Shown here in pieces: positions 17,748 through 27,166 of a stretch of 64,000 bases of DNA. Every line of letters starts with the position of its first letter. The stretch's first letter is position 1. Source of the DNA: Halomonas sp. CH40 (GTDB lineage: Bacteria; Pseudomonadota; Gammaproteobacteria; Pseudomonadales; Halomonadaceae). The notes below the pieces were generated by a model. It did no database searches. It had not been told where the DNA came from and saw nothing but the letters and a program-made list of their open reading frames with translations. The stretch is taken from NCBI GenBank assembly GCA_041875495.1, contig CP112982.1:1984001-2048000 (forward strand), in the 5' to 3' direction. Both the position numbers and the translations under genes were made by a program.

Positions 17748-17777
17748 TTGGTAATTGCGCGCCCATATTCGTATAAT
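17748..17777 (+). promoter_or_regulatory. Candidate sigma-70 promoter of ppa
   Basis: TTGGTA (17748-17753) and a perfect TATAAT (17772-17777) are 18 bases apart, with the ppa ATG 65 bases further on. A second TATAAT at 17803-17808 has only a weak -35 and may be an additional start. Confidence 0.6.
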
Positions 17778-17841
17778 CGCCCCCATTAAGTCTTATAGAC
17801 GTTATAATCCTGCGCGACTCTGTACCACCAAGGAAACCAAG

Positions 17842-18372
17842 ATGAACTTTGATAACATCCCCGCCGGTAAGGATCTGCCCAACGACGTTTACGTGGCAAT
17901 TGAAATCCCGGCCAACCACGCTCCTGTCAAATACGAAATCGACAAGGACATGGGCGCCTTGATGGTTGACCGTTTCATGGCTACCCCGATGTTTTATCCG
18001 GCCAACTATGGGTTTATTCCGCACACCCTGGCTGACGACGGCGATCCTATTGACGCCCTGGTAGTGACACCTTACCCGGTAGAACCAGGCAGCATTATCC
18101 GTGCTCGCCCGGTGGGTGTTCTCAACATGACCGATGAAGCAGGCGAAGATGCCAAGCTGGTCTGCGTTCCCCACGCCAAGCTGTCCTCCTTGTACGATGA
18201 CGTTCAGGAAGTGACTGATCTGCCTGAGCTGCTGCGCCAGCAGATTGCGCATTTCTTCGAGAACTACAAGGATCTCGAAAAAGGCAAGTGGGTCAAGGTG
18301 GAATCCTGGGAAGGCGCCGACGCCGCCCGCAAGGCGATTGAAAAAGCCTTTGCTGCCCACAAAAAAGCCTGA
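17842..18372 (+). CDS. ppa: Cytosolic inorganic pyrophosphatase (family I)
   Basis: Hydrolyses pyrophosphate to phosphate, pulling biosynthetic reactions forward. The ATG at 17842 follows AAGGAAACCAAG and gives 176 residues, matching the E. coli length; an in-frame ATG at 17755 adds unconserved sequence. Seen: [25 protein letters not shown] and the metal-binding [10 protein letters not shown] signature. It has no signal peptide, unlike the second pyrophosphatase at 45503. Its presence beside a PPi-dependent phosphofructokinase means the two enzymes compete for the same pool. Confidence 0.97.
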   Translation: MNFDNIPAGKDLPNDVYVAIEIPANHAPVKYEIDKDMGALMVDRFMATPMFYPANYGFIPHTLADDGDPIDALVVTPYPVEPGSIIRARPVGVLNMTDEAGEDAKLVCVPHAKLSSLYDDVQEVTDLPELLRQQIAHFFENYKDLEKGKWVKVESWEGADAARKAIEKAFAAHKKA

Positions 18373-18426
18373 AGCAGTTTGTCTTTCTGAAAGCTGCCTA
18401 TGGTTTGAAAAAACAGGTTGTATCAA

Positions 18427-18452
18427 CGGGTCGCCATAAGGCGACCCGTTTG
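18427..18452 (+). terminator. Terminator after ppa
   Basis: CGGGTCGCC (18427-18435) and GGCGACCCG (18440-18448) form a perfect 9-bp stem with an ATAA loop, followed by TTTGCGTT. Confidence 0.75.
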
Positions 18453-18576
18453 CGTTGCAACCCGGATTAAGCAGCGATTAAACCCCGCGTCATGAAGGCG
18501 CATGCCCCTGCGCGGGGAGTTTTTGCCAGGGTAAGCTGTCACAGCGACACCGACCGCCATGACTCAAGGACATTCC

Positions 18577-20505
18577 GTGCCATTTACTCGCCATTTATCA
18601 CTTCTTATCACTGCCCTGCTCCTGACGGCGCTGACGCTCGGTTTATGGCCCCAGGTCAGCCAGGCGCAATGGTTTTCCTCCAGCGATCAGGGGGAGTTCC
18701 TGCCTGTGCAGGAGGCCTTCCAACCCAGCGCCTGGCATGATGGCGATACGCTGTATATCGGGATGGAGATCACTGAAGATTACTATCTTTATCGCCATCA
18801 GTTTGCGGTTCAAAGTACAGACGAAAACACGACGCTTGACGCCCCGCAGCTGCCAGAGGGGCAGTTTATCACCGACGAGTTTCTCGGCGATGTCTATGTG
18901 TTTCGCGACCAACTGGTGTTTGAGGTACCCATTGCAACGCCTCACGGTGGCCCCTTACCTATCCGCCTGACGTATCAGGGCTGTGCCGATGCCGGGCTTT
19001 GCTACCCGCCAGAAACCGTTTCCTTACAGGCCGTCCAGTCTCAGGCGCCAGCGGCATTTGCTGACTGGCAGACTTCGCAAGGCGCTACCCAGGAAAACGC
19101 ATCTCAGCAGGCTACTGGCAGCGCTGCCAATCAAGGTGCTGACAACCCGGATGCTGTCAGCTCGAACGTAGGGGCAAACAGTTTCAGCGGTGCACAAAGT
19201 GATGACCGTCGCTTTACGACCCTGCTCAGCGAGGCGAGCCTACCCCTGGCGCTGGGGCTGTTCTTTATTGCCGGGCTAGGGCTGACCTTTACGCCCTGCG
19301 TGCTTCCCATGATCCCGATTCTGTCGTCTATCGTGGTCGGCCAGAACCCGACCAAGCCGCGCGCCTTTGTGCTGTCCGCCAGCTATGTGCTGGGCATGGC
19401 CCTGACCTATGCGCTGGTCGGCGTGCTGATGGGCCTGTTTGGTGCTGGGCTGAACCTCCAGGCACACCTGCAATCAGCGCCTGTGCTGATTGTGTTTGCG
19501 ATCCTTTTCAGCCTCTTTGCCCTGGCCATGTTTGGCGCTTTTAACCTCCAGCTATCGCCACGCTTTGCCAACCGTATTGACCGCTGGCAGGCCCGCGCCC
19601 AGCGCAGTGGCCCCCTGGGGCTGGCGGTGGCCGGGGCGCTATCCGTGCTGGTGGTTTCTCCCTGTGTCACCGCCCCTTTGGCGGGCGCCATGGTGTTCAT
19701 TTCCTCCACCGGAGACGCCTGGCTGGGGGGCGCAGTCCTGTTTGCCCTGGGCATGGGCATGGGGCTACCGCTACTGCTGGTAGGTACTTTTGGTGCCACC
19801 TTGTTGCCCCGTTCGGGCGGCTGGATGGAAGGCGTCAAGATTGCCTTTGGCCTGCTCCTGCTCGGCGTTGCGATCTGGATGGTTGAGCGCCTGGTGCCCG
19901 CATCAGTGGCGCTGCTGTTATGGGCTGCCCTGGCGATCGGCACTGCCCTGGCACTGGGCGCGCTCAACTTTAATCAGCCGCAGGGCTGGGGCCGTGCGCG
20001 CCAGGCGTTGGGCATCCTGCTGCTTGCATGGGGCCTTGCGCTGGTAATTGGCGCCGCCCAGGGAGGCAGCAACCCGCTGCGTCCGCTGCAAGTGTCCTCC
20101 AGCGCTTCTTCAGGCAGCACTGAGCAGCCAACTCTGGCCTTCCAGAACGTCAACAGCCTGGCCGCTCTCGAAAACGCGATCAGCCAGGCGGACGCCCAGA
20201 GCAAGCCGGTATTTGTTCACTTCACCGCCGATTGGTGCATTTCCTGTAAGCAGTTAGAACGCGAGGTCTACCCGACGCCCGAGGTGGCTTCTGCCTTGAA
20301 CGACTATGTACTGATCAAGGCCGATGTTACCCAGACGGATCAGCGCAGCCGTGAACTGCTTGAACACTTTGACCTGTTCGGTCCGCCTAGCCTGCTGTTT
20401 TTCAACCAGGGAGAAGAAGTTGTCGATGCGCGCATTCAGGGTGAGGTCAGCGCTGCTCAGCTGTCTCAGCATCTGGGTGAGCTGAACCGCTGGCTGGCAG
20501 GTTGA
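18577..20505 (+). CDS. dsbD: Thiol:disulfide interchange protein DsbD
   Basis: Moves electrons from cytoplasmic thioredoxin across the inner membrane to periplasmic DsbC-type proteins and cytochrome c maturation. The GTG at 18577 has AAGGA six bases upstream and starts directly at the signal peptide; an in-frame ATG at 18559 lacks a ribosome site. Three modules are seen: a periplasmic domain with two cysteines (GCADAGLCYPP), a membrane domain of about eight helices with paired cysteines (FTPCVLPMIPI and VSPCVTAPLAG), and a C-terminal thioredoxin-like domain with WCISCK. A Gln/Asn/Ser-rich linker joins the first two. About 642 residues, slightly longer than in E. coli. Confidence 0.96.
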   Translation: MPFTRHLSLLITALLLTALTLGLWPQVSQAQWFSSSDQGEFLPVQEAFQPSAWHDGDTLYIGMEITEDYYLYRHQFAVQSTDENTTLDAPQLPEGQFITDEFLGDVYVFRDQLVFEVPIATPHGGPLPIRLTYQGCADAGLCYPPETVSLQAVQSQAPAAFADWQTSQGATQENASQQATGSAANQGADNPDAVSSNVGANSFSGAQSDDRRFTTLLSEASLPLALGLFFIAGLGLTFTPCVLPMIPILSSIVVGQNPTKPRAFVLSASYVLGMALTYALVGVLMGLFGAGLNLQAHLQSAPVLIVFAILFSLFALAMFGAFNLQLSPRFANRIDRWQARAQRSGPLGLAVAGALSVLVVSPCVTAPLAGAMVFISSTGDAWLGGAVLFALGMGMGLPLLLVGTFGATLLPRSGGWMEGVKIAFGLLLLGVAIWMVERLVPASVALLLWAALAIGTALALGALNFNQPQGWGRARQALGILLLAWGLALVIGAAQGGSNPLRPLQVSSSASSGSTEQPTLAFQNVNSLAALENAISQADAQSKPVFVHFTADWCISCKQLEREVYPTPEVASALNDYVLIKADVTQTDQRSRELLEHFDLFGPPSLLFFNQGEEVVDARIQGEVSAAQLSQHLGELNRWLAG

Positions 20506-20826
20506 AGGACCTGCCCTCAAACGCCTGTCATTCAGGGTATTTGGCGGTAAGATCATCAAACGTTCAGGCAAAAGCGACCCTTGCTGGTTGGGGCTGGCGT
20601 TGCTGGACAATGGCGTCGTTTTTCGGCAAACTTTGCGGTTATCAAGATCAAAACTGTCGCATAAATTGACCGACTCTCAAGCAAGATTCATCAACGTGCC
20701 GGTTTATGGCGTTTTTTGATCCCGGTTTACTACGCCTTGTCTGCCTGATTCAAAGCGCTGTGTTGCGCGTCTACCATCAGGCTGAGCAAGGCCATATTTT
20801 TCATATTTCGAGTGTAGGACAAGTCA
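20506..20826. other. Gene-free stretch between dsbD and accB
   Basis: About 320 bases without a credible ORF. It should hold the accBC promoter and leader. aroQ, which precedes accB in many gammaproteobacteria, is not here and I see no recognisable remnant of it. I could not assign a convincing -35/-10 pair or terminator. Confidence 0.5.
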
Positions 20827-21297
20827 ATGGATATCCGTAAAGTCAAGAAACTGATCGAGCTATTGGAAGAATCCGACATCAGCGAGATCGAGATTCAGGA
20901 AGGTGAAGAGTCGGTTCGCATCAGCCGACATCCTAACGGCATCCCTATGGCTTCTTACCCGATGCCCCAATATGCGCCTCAGGCTCCACAAGCCCCTGCA
21001 CCGGCAGCAGCCAGCCCCAGCCCGGCCGAGGCTGAGCCGGAAAGCGCTGCGTCTGCCTATCGCGGTGTTACCGTCAACTCACCGATGGTGGGCACTTTCT
21101 ACCGCAGCCCGGCGCCGGGTTCCAAGTCATTCGTTGAAATCGGCGACAGCGTCAAGAAAGGCGATACTATCTGTATCGTTGAAGCCATGAAGATGATGAA
21201 CCAGATCGAAGCTGATCGCGATGGCGTCATCGAGGCCATTCTTGTCGAGGACGGTGAGCCGGTTGAGTTTGATCAACCCATGCTTTCCATCGCTTGA
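20827..21297 (+). CDS. accB: Biotin carboxyl carrier protein of acetyl-CoA carboxylase
   Basis: Carries carboxybiotin between AccC and the AccAD transferase in the first step of fatty-acid synthesis. 156 residues: a conserved N-terminal segment ([16 protein letters not shown]), an Ala/Pro/Gln-rich flexible linker (about 45-75), and the biotinyl domain with the EAMKMMN biotinylation motif and the protruding-thumb region (YRSPAPGSK). accC follows after 31 bases. Confidence 0.98.
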   Translation: MDIRKVKKLIELLEESDISEIEIQEGEESVRISRHPNGIPMASYPMPQYAPQAPQAPAPAAASPSPAEAEPESAASAYRGVTVNSPMVGTFYRSPAPGSKSFVEIGDSVKKGDTICIVEAMKMMNQIEADRDGVIEAILVEDGEPVEFDQPMLSIA

Positions 21298-21328
21298 CCT
21301 CCTCTTTCTGACACGGGTGGACTTCCCC

Positions 21329-22669
21329 ATGCTGGACAAGGTACTCATCGCCAATCGCGGCGAAATTGCCCTGCGTATTCTGCGCGCTTGTAAAGAACTG
21401 GGCATCAAGACCGTGGCAGTGCACTCCAAAGCTGACCGCGAACTGATGCATGTGCGCCTGGCCGACGAAGCTGTCTGCATTGGCCCTGCATCCTCAGCGC
21501 AATCCTATCTCAATATTCCCGCCCTGATCAGCGCCGCAGAAGTCACCGACTGCAGCGCGATTCACCCGGGTTACGGTTTTCTTTCCGAAAACGCCAATTT
21601 TGCTGAACAGGTTGAGCGCTCTGGGTTTACCTTTATCGGCCCGCGCGCTGACACCATCCGCCTGATGGGCGACAAGGTATGCGCCATCGAGGCGATGAAA
21701 AAAGCTGGCGTGCCGACGGTACCCGGCTCAGATGGCCCGCTCGGTGATGATGAAGACACCCTGCTGGCGACTGCCAAGCGCATTGGTTACCCGGTCATCA
21801 TCAAGGCTGCCGCCGGTGGCGGCGGGCGCGGGATGCGCGTTGTACACACCGAGGCGCACCTGCTTTCGGCCATCAACGTCACCCGCACCGAGGCGCATTC
21901 CGCGTTTGGTGACGGCACGGTTTACATGGAAAAATTCCTTGAAAAACCGCGTCACGTCGAAGTTCAGGTACTCGCCGACGGCCAGGGCCACGCTATCCAT
22001 CTGTATGACCGCGACTGCTCATTGCAGCGCCGTCATCAGAAGGTACTGGAAGAAGCCCCGGCCCCCGGCATTGATCCGGAATCCCGCGCCAGGGTACTGG
22101 AAGCCTGCCGGCAGGCTTGCCTGACGATCAACTACCGCGGCGCTGGCACCTTTGAATTCCTGTATGAGGATGGCGATTTCTTCTTCATCGAGATGAACAC
22201 CCGCGTTCAGGTTGAGCACCCCGTCACAGAGATGGTCACCGGCGTGGATATCGTCAAGGAGCAGCTGCTGATTGCTTCCGGGCATCCCCTCTCGATCACC
22301 CAGGATGATGTCAAGGTGAGCGGCCATGCCTTTGAGTGCCGGATCAACGCTGAAGATTCACGCACCTTCATGCCATCGCCTGGCAAAGTCACGCTTTACC
22401 ACTCACCGGGTGGTCTGGGCGTGCGTATGGATTCTCATCTGTACACGGGCTACACGGTGCCGCCGCACTACGATTCGCTGATCGGCAAGCTGATCACCTG
22501 GGGCGCAGATCGTGATATTGCCTTGACGCGCATGCGCAATGCCCTGGATGAACTACTGGTGGAAGGTATCAAGACCAACATCGACCTGCAGAAGGATCTG
22601 GTGCGCGACAGCTATTTCCGCCAGGGCGGCGTCAATATTCATTACCTGGAAAAAAAGCTCAGCTCCTGA
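21329..22669 (+). CDS. accC: Biotin carboxylase of acetyl-CoA carboxylase
   Basis: ATP-dependent carboxylation of AccB-bound biotin. The ATG at 21329 gives [18 protein letters not shown], the expected N terminus, and 446 residues; the frame is open upstream inside accB but unconserved. The glycine-rich ATP loop [26 protein letters not shown] and [16 protein letters not shown] are all present. Co-transcribed with accB. No strong ribosome site is visible, consistent with coupling to accB. Confidence 0.98.
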   Translation: MLDKVLIANRGEIALRILRACKELGIKTVAVHSKADRELMHVRLADEAVCIGPASSAQSYLNIPALISAAEVTDCSAIHPGYGFLSENANFAEQVERSGFTFIGPRADTIRLMGDKVCAIEAMKKAGVPTVPGSDGPLGDDEDTLLATAKRIGYPVIIKAAAGGGGRGMRVVHTEAHLLSAINVTRTEAHSAFGDGTVYMEKFLEKPRHVEVQVLADGQGHAIHLYDRDCSLQRRHQKVLEEAPAPGIDPESRARVLEACRQACLTINYRGAGTFEFLYEDGDFFFIEMNTRVQVEHPVTEMVTGVDIVKEQLLIASGHPLSITQDDVKVSGHAFECRINAEDSRTFMPSPGKVTLYHSPGGLGVRMDSHLYTGYTVPPHYDSLIGKLITWGADRDIALTRMRNALDELLVEGIKTNIDLQKDLVRDSYFRQGGVNIHYLEKKLSS

Positions 22670-22821
22670 TTGCAACATCGGACGCTGACCAGCGGGGTGG
22701 CCAAGGCTGCCCCGTTTTGCTTTCCCAGCATGCCGCCCACCTTTTCAGCCACAATAACGCTGACAAGACAGCGATCCGCTGTTGAATCCCCTAGCATTCC
22801 CCCGCCGCGTGGAGACCCTCA

Positions 22822-23736
22822 ATGCCCTGGCTACAACTCAGCGCTCATGTAGCGCCCGAACAGGCAGAATTACTCGAAGACCTGCTGGTGGATGAAGGAG
22901 CGACCGCCATCGCCCTGCAGGATGCTCACGACGACCCTGTATTTGAACCGGAGCGTGGCACAACGCCGCTGTGGCAGGATACTATCCTGACAGGCCTGTA
23001 TGATGACCTTGAAGGCATCGATGCCATGCTTGAACGCTTGCAGGCCGCCTGGGCTGAACATTACCCGGAAGAGCCCTGCCCGGCTATCAGCTATGAATTG
23101 CTCGCCGACCGTGACTGGGAGCGCGAGTGGATGGAAGACTTCAAGCCACTGCAGATGGGCCAGCGGCTATGGATTGTGCCTAGCTGGCATGCGCCGCCCG
23201 AACAGGATGCCGTCAATCTGATTCTTGACCCTGGCCTGGCGTTTGGTACCGGCACTCACCCTACCACTGCCCTGTGCCTTGAGTGGCTTGACGGCTTGGC
23301 AGTGCAGGGTGAACTGGCCCAGGCCAAGGTATTGGACGTGGGCTGTGGCTCCGGCATTTTGGCCATTGCCGCCCTGAAACTGGGCGCTGCCCACGCTGAT
23401 GCGACTGATATTGACCCTCAGGCCTTGCAGGCCAGCCGTGATAATGCCCAGCGTAACAGCATAGAAGAGTCACAACTGGCGCTTTATTACCCAGAGCAAC
23501 TGCCCGCAGGTGATTACCCTCTGGTAACGGCCAATATCCTGGCTGGCCCGCTGGTCGAACTGGCTGGAATGATTGCCAGCCATGTGGCACCCGGAGGGCG
23601 CATTGCCCTCTCTGGCATTCTGGCCAACCAGGCGGAAGAGGTACGCGATGCCTATCAGGCCCAGGGCTTGTTGATGGATGAACCCACCCTGCGCGAAGGC
23701 TGGGTCAGGCTGACAGGTCAACGCTCGGCCGGTTGA
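22822..23736 (+). CDS. prmA: Ribosomal protein L11 methyltransferase
   Basis: S-adenosylmethionine-dependent trimethylation of ribosomal protein L11. 304 residues (E. coli 293). The N-terminal L11-recognition domain (MPWLQLSAHVAPEQAELLEDLL) is followed by the methyltransferase fold with DPGLAFGTGTHPTT, the SAM-binding VLDVGCGSGILAI and the NILAGPL motif IV. GTGGAGACCCTC precedes the ATG. It sits between accC and dusB, a common gammaproteobacterial order. Confidence 0.97.
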   Translation: MPWLQLSAHVAPEQAELLEDLLVDEGATAIALQDAHDDPVFEPERGTTPLWQDTILTGLYDDLEGIDAMLERLQAAWAEHYPEEPCPAISYELLADRDWEREWMEDFKPLQMGQRLWIVPSWHAPPEQDAVNLILDPGLAFGTGTHPTTALCLEWLDGLAVQGELAQAKVLDVGCGSGILAIAALKLGAAHADATDIDPQALQASRDNAQRNSIEESQLALYYPEQLPAGDYPLVTANILAGPLVELAGMIASHVAPGGRIALSGILANQAEEVRDAYQAQGLLMDEPTLREGWVRLTGQRSAG

Positions 23737-23849
23737 GCGGGAGCAAATCAGGCGTATTGTGTTGCAAGTGGCCTTCACCCATGGGGCGAGTCAGCGTATC
23801 ATACTGACCCCCACGCGCTGCGTATCGGTTAACCCATGAGCTGAATGCT

Positions 23850-24887
23850 ATGCCTCTAACCTCATCACTGCCAACCATTGGCGACTATGAACTGCCTAAT
23901 CAGGTCATTCTCGCCCCTATGGCGGGCGTTACTGACCAGCCTTTCCGGCAGCTCTGCCGCCGTTTGGGGGCAGGCTGGGTAGTGGGTGAGATGGTCACGG
24001 CAGACCCTAGCCTGTGGCATACCCGTAAATCCCAGCAGCGTATGAACCATGCTGGCGAACCATCCCCCAGGGTCGTGCAGATTGCCGGGGGCGACGCCGA
24101 GATGCTGGCCCAGGCGGCCCGCCTGAATGCCGATCTTGGCGCCCAGGTGATTGATATCAACATGGGCTGCCCGGCCAAGAAAGTCTGCAATAAGGCGGCA
24201 GGCTCTGCACTGTTGCGCGATGAGCCTCTGGTTGCGCGGATTCTCGAAGCCGTGGTGGAAGCCGTTGAAATCCCGGTCACCCTGAAGATTCGCACCGGCT
24301 GGTGTGCCGAAAGCAATAACGGGCTTACCATCGCCAAGCTCGCCGAGGCATCCGGCATTCAGGCCCTGGCGGTACACGGCCGCCACCGCCAGCAGCGCTA
24401 TAATGGCCAGGCCGAGTACGACACCATTGCCGAGATTAAATCCCGGCTGTCCATACCGGTATTTGCCAATGGCGATATCAACAGCCCGCAAAAAGCCCAT
24501 GATGTGCTCCGCCACACCCAGGCTGATGCGGTCATGATTGGCCGCGCCGCCCAGGGCAATCCGTGGATTTTCCAGCAGATTAGCCATTACCTTGAATATG
24601 GCAGTGTGCTGGCGCCCCCAGCGCTCAGCGAACGCGGCCATGTCCTCAGTGAACATCTTGGGGCACTGCATGAATTTTATGGGGCCACCATGGGGCCACG
24701 TATTGCCCGCAAGCATCTTGGCTGGTACCTGGACACAGATGAGCGCTTTGATGCGGCTCAGATACGAGAACTGAAACGCCAGTTTAATGCGTTGACCTCG
24801 CCCAGCGCTCAGCTGGAATGGATCCACAAGGCGATGGCTGATGATGCTAATGAGCGCCTCTTCGCTAAAGGAAGCCATGCCGCATGA
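23850..24887 (+). CDS. dusB: tRNA-dihydrouridine synthase B
   Basis: Flavin enzyme that reduces uridine (position 17 in E. coli) of tRNA to dihydrouridine. 345 residues with the FMN TIM barrel: LAPMAGVTDQPFR, VIDINMGCPAKKV with the catalytic cysteine, VTLKIRTGW, AVHGRHRQQRYNG, VFANGDI and MIGRAAQGNPW, then the C-terminal helical tRNA-binding domain. Its stop overlaps the fis start by four bases, reproducing the classical dusB-fis operon. Confidence 0.97.
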   Translation: MPLTSSLPTIGDYELPNQVILAPMAGVTDQPFRQLCRRLGAGWVVGEMVTADPSLWHTRKSQQRMNHAGEPSPRVVQIAGGDAEMLAQAARLNADLGAQVIDINMGCPAKKVCNKAAGSALLRDEPLVARILEAVVEAVEIPVTLKIRTGWCAESNNGLTIAKLAEASGIQALAVHGRHRQQRYNGQAEYDTIAEIKSRLSIPVFANGDINSPQKAHDVLRHTQADAVMIGRAAQGNPWIFQQISHYLEYGSVLAPPALSERGHVLSEHLGALHEFYGATMGPRIARKHLGWYLDTDERFDAAQIRELKRQFNALTSPSAQLEWIHKAMADDANERLFAKGSHAA

Positions 24888-25231
24888 AAGAACCGGCTAT
24901 TTCAACCAATTCTGCTTTATCGAATACCTCTTCCAGTACTGCGCCCGGCACCTCTGCCGAGGCCAGTGCCAGAGCAAGTGATACGCCTCCCCAGCCTCTG
25001 CGCGAAGCCGTTGAAGCTTCCATGCAACGCTATTTCGAGCATTTGGATGGCGGCGAGACCAGCGATCTGTACGCCATGGTGATGGCCGAAGTCGAGGCGC
25101 CCCTGCTGTCCTCCGTGCTGGCTTACACCGACGGCAACCAGACACGCGCAGCTGCCGTGCTGGGGCTGAATCGTGGCACACTGCGTAAAAAACTAAAGCA
25201 CTACGGTCTTCTTGAAGGTGATGCCCCCTGA
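24884..25231 (+). CDS. fis: Nucleoid protein Fis
   Basis: Small DNA-bending protein that acts on rRNA promoters, recombination enhancers and chromosome structure. 115 residues. The C-terminal helix-turn-helix ([20 protein letters not shown]) and the preceding [14 protein letters not shown] dimer helix are clearly Fis. The N-terminal 40 residues are Ser/Thr/Ala-rich and extend beyond the 98-residue E. coli protein. Translation is coupled to dusB by a four-base overlap. Confidence 0.96.
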   Translation: MKEPAISTNSALSNTSSSTAPGTSAEASARASDTPPQPLREAVEASMQRYFEHLDGGETSDLYAMVMAEVEAPLLSSVLAYTDGNQTRAAAVLGLNRGTLRKKLKHYGLLEGDAP

Positions 25232-25281
25232 ATCGGGCCTTGCTGTTTTCTATCCATCGTTTCTGCTTAAGAGCACCCCTA

Positions 25282-26862
25282 ATGGCTGATACAACTGCAA
25301 CTCCTGTACGCCGCGCTTTACTTAGCGTGTCAGACAAAACCGGTATTGTTGACTTTGCTCGCGGCCTTTGCGAACAAGGCATTGAACTGCTTTCGACGGG
25401 CGGCACCTTCCGCCTGCTGCAGGAAAACCAGATCGCGGTCAAGGAAGTCTCCGAGCACACCGGTTTTCCCGAAATCATGGATGGACGCGTCAAGACGCTG
25501 CACCCCAAGATTCACGGTGGCATCCTCGGGCGTCGCGGCCAGGACGATGTGGTCATGGCCGACAACGATATCGCCCCGATCGACATGGTGGTCGTCAACC
25601 TCTACCCCTTTGCCGCAACGGTTGCCAAGCCAGACTGCACACTGGAAGATGCGATTGAAAATATCGATATCGGCGGCCCTACCATGGTACGCGCCTGTGC
25701 CAAGAACCATGCCTACACCACCATCGTCGTCAACGCCGATGATTACCCGCGCATCATGAGCGAACTGGCTGCCCAGGATGGTCAGGTCAGTGCCACCACG
25801 CGCTTTGATCTGGCCGTCAAGGCCTTTGAACACACTGCAGGCTACGATGGCGCCATTGCTGACTTTCTCGGCCGCCAGATCAGCGATACCGATCAGCAGT
25901 TCCCGCGCACCTTCAACCTCCAGCTGCACAAGAAGCAGGATATGCGCTACGGTGAAAACCCCCACCAGGCAGCGGCCTTCTATGTCGAGCCTGATGCCAC
26001 GCAAGCCAGCGTCGCAACAGCCGAGATGCTGCAGGGCAAGCCGCTATCCTATAATAATGTCGCCGACACCGATGCCGCCTTTGAATGCGTCAAGGCCTTT
26101 GATGAAACCGCCTGTGTAATCGTCAAGCATGCCAACCCCTGCGGGGTTGCCGTTGGCGAAAGCGCACTGGATGCCTACGACAAGGCGTTTGCCACCGACC
26201 CGACCAGTGCCTTTGGCGGCATTATTGCCTTTAATGTGGCGTTGGACGCCGACACGGCGCGCGCCATTATCGACCGCCAGTTTGTCGAAGTGCTGATTGC
26301 CCCTGGTATCAGCGCAGAAGCTGCTGCTATCGTGGCTGAAAAGCAGAATATCCGCCTGCTGGATGTCAGCGCCCACTGGCCTGCCAGTCAACAGGCCTCA
26401 CTGGACTTCAAACGTGTCAACGGTGGCCTGCTGGTTCAACAGGCAGATGATGGCATGGTCGGACGTGACGACCTGAGCGTTGTCAGTGCGCGCACCCCGA
26501 CCGAGCAGGAACTACGCGACCTGGCCTTTGCCTGGCGTGTTGCCAAATTTGTCAAATCCAATGCGATTGTCTACGCCAAGGCTGGCCAGACGATCGGCGT
26601 TGGCGCCGGACAGATGAGCCGGGTGTATTCCGCCAAGATTGCTGGCATCAAGGCAGCAGACGAAGGCCTTTCAGTGCCGGGGTCGGTCATGGCGTCGGAT
26701 GCTTTCTTCCCGTTCAGGGATGGCATTGATGCCGCAGCGGCTGCTGGCATTACCGCCGTGATCCAGCCTGGTGGTTCCATGCGCGATCAGGAAGTCATCG
26801 ACGCCGCCAACGAAGCCGGTATCGCCATGGTGTTCACCGGCATGCGTCACTTCCGTCACTAA
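25282..26862 (+). CDS. purH: Bifunctional AICAR formyltransferase/IMP cyclohydrolase
   Basis: Last two steps of purine synthesis. The ATG at 25282 gives [21 protein letters not shown] and 526 residues. The N-terminal IMP cyclohydrolase domain shows [11 protein letters not shown] and [15 protein letters not shown]; the C-terminal transformylase domain has [12 protein letters not shown] and the end motif [15 protein letters not shown]. purD, which often follows, is not next; an accessory block begins here instead. Confidence 0.98.
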   Translation: MADTTATPVRRALLSVSDKTGIVDFARGLCEQGIELLSTGGTFRLLQENQIAVKEVSEHTGFPEIMDGRVKTLHPKIHGGILGRRGQDDVVMADNDIAPIDMVVVNLYPFAATVAKPDCTLEDAIENIDIGGPTMVRACAKNHAYTTIVVNADDYPRIMSELAAQDGQVSATTRFDLAVKAFEHTAGYDGAIADFLGRQISDTDQQFPRTFNLQLHKKQDMRYGENPHQAAAFYVEPDATQASVATAEMLQGKPLSYNNVADTDAAFECVKAFDETACVIVKHANPCGVAVGESALDAYDKAFATDPTSAFGGIIAFNVALDADTARAIIDRQFVEVLIAPGISAEAAAIVAEKQNIRLLDVSAHWPASQQASLDFKRVNGGLLVQQADDGMVGRDDLSVVSARTPTEQELRDLAFAWRVAKFVKSNAIVYAKAGQTIGVGAGQMSRVYSAKIAGIKAADEGLSVPGSVMASDAFFPFRDGIDAAAAAGITAVIQPGGSMRDQEVIDAANEAGIAMVFTGMRHFRH

Positions 26863-26888
26863 AACCGATCAGCACAGACACATCCGTA

Positions 26889-26939
26889 AGGCTCACCCTT
26901 GAAAGCATTGATTAAATGAGGCTTGAATGAGGTGAGCCT
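26889..26939. repeat. Inverted repeat with GGCTCACC arms after purH
   Basis: AGGCTCACC (26889-26897) and GGTGAGCCT (26931-26939) form a perfect 9-bp inverted repeat with a 33-base loop, 26 bases after the purH stop. There is no T-run, so it is not a classical terminator. Arms with the same GCTCAC core recur at 28373 and 30387. Confidence 0.55.
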
Positions 26940-26958
26940 GGAGGCTCTGATAGTAAAG

Positions 26959-27084
26959 CTAGGCCTTACTACCGCGATTCAGCGGCAAAGTGCCGTACTC
27001 CTTTACCGGCTGAATGGCAACCTTGCTGCGAATATCACTCACCCCGGTAAGCGTAGCAAGTGAACGCCATTCCCGGCGTCGATT
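26959..27084 (-). pseudogene. Remnant of an Lrp/AsnC-family regulator (C-terminal end)
   Basis: Reading the minus strand from about 27084 to a TAG at 26959-26961 gives LATLTGVSDIRSKVA, then KEYGTLPLNRGSKA. This is the pattern of the last strands of Lrp/AsnC regulators (LpGVsdirS..al..vk...LPL). An in-frame stop just upstream and the lack of any helix-turn-helix show that only about 40 codons remain. It marks the left edge of the helicase/Rho-like block and may have been truncated when that block arrived. Confidence 0.6.
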
Positions 27085-27166
27085 CAGCTACCATGAGCTG
27101 CTTTTCCGTTATACTGCAGTATCTTTAATTTTCGACACACCTTACGACCCTCTGTCTGAGCACCTC

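Noticed and set aside
23865..24878. 337-residue minus-strand open frame
   Set aside because: Antisense to dusB across its whole length, with no recognisable motif.
27014..27166. N-terminal extension of the DEAD-box helicase
   Set aside because: It is antisense to the Lrp remnant, and helicases of this family start at MPFSKLGL or similar.
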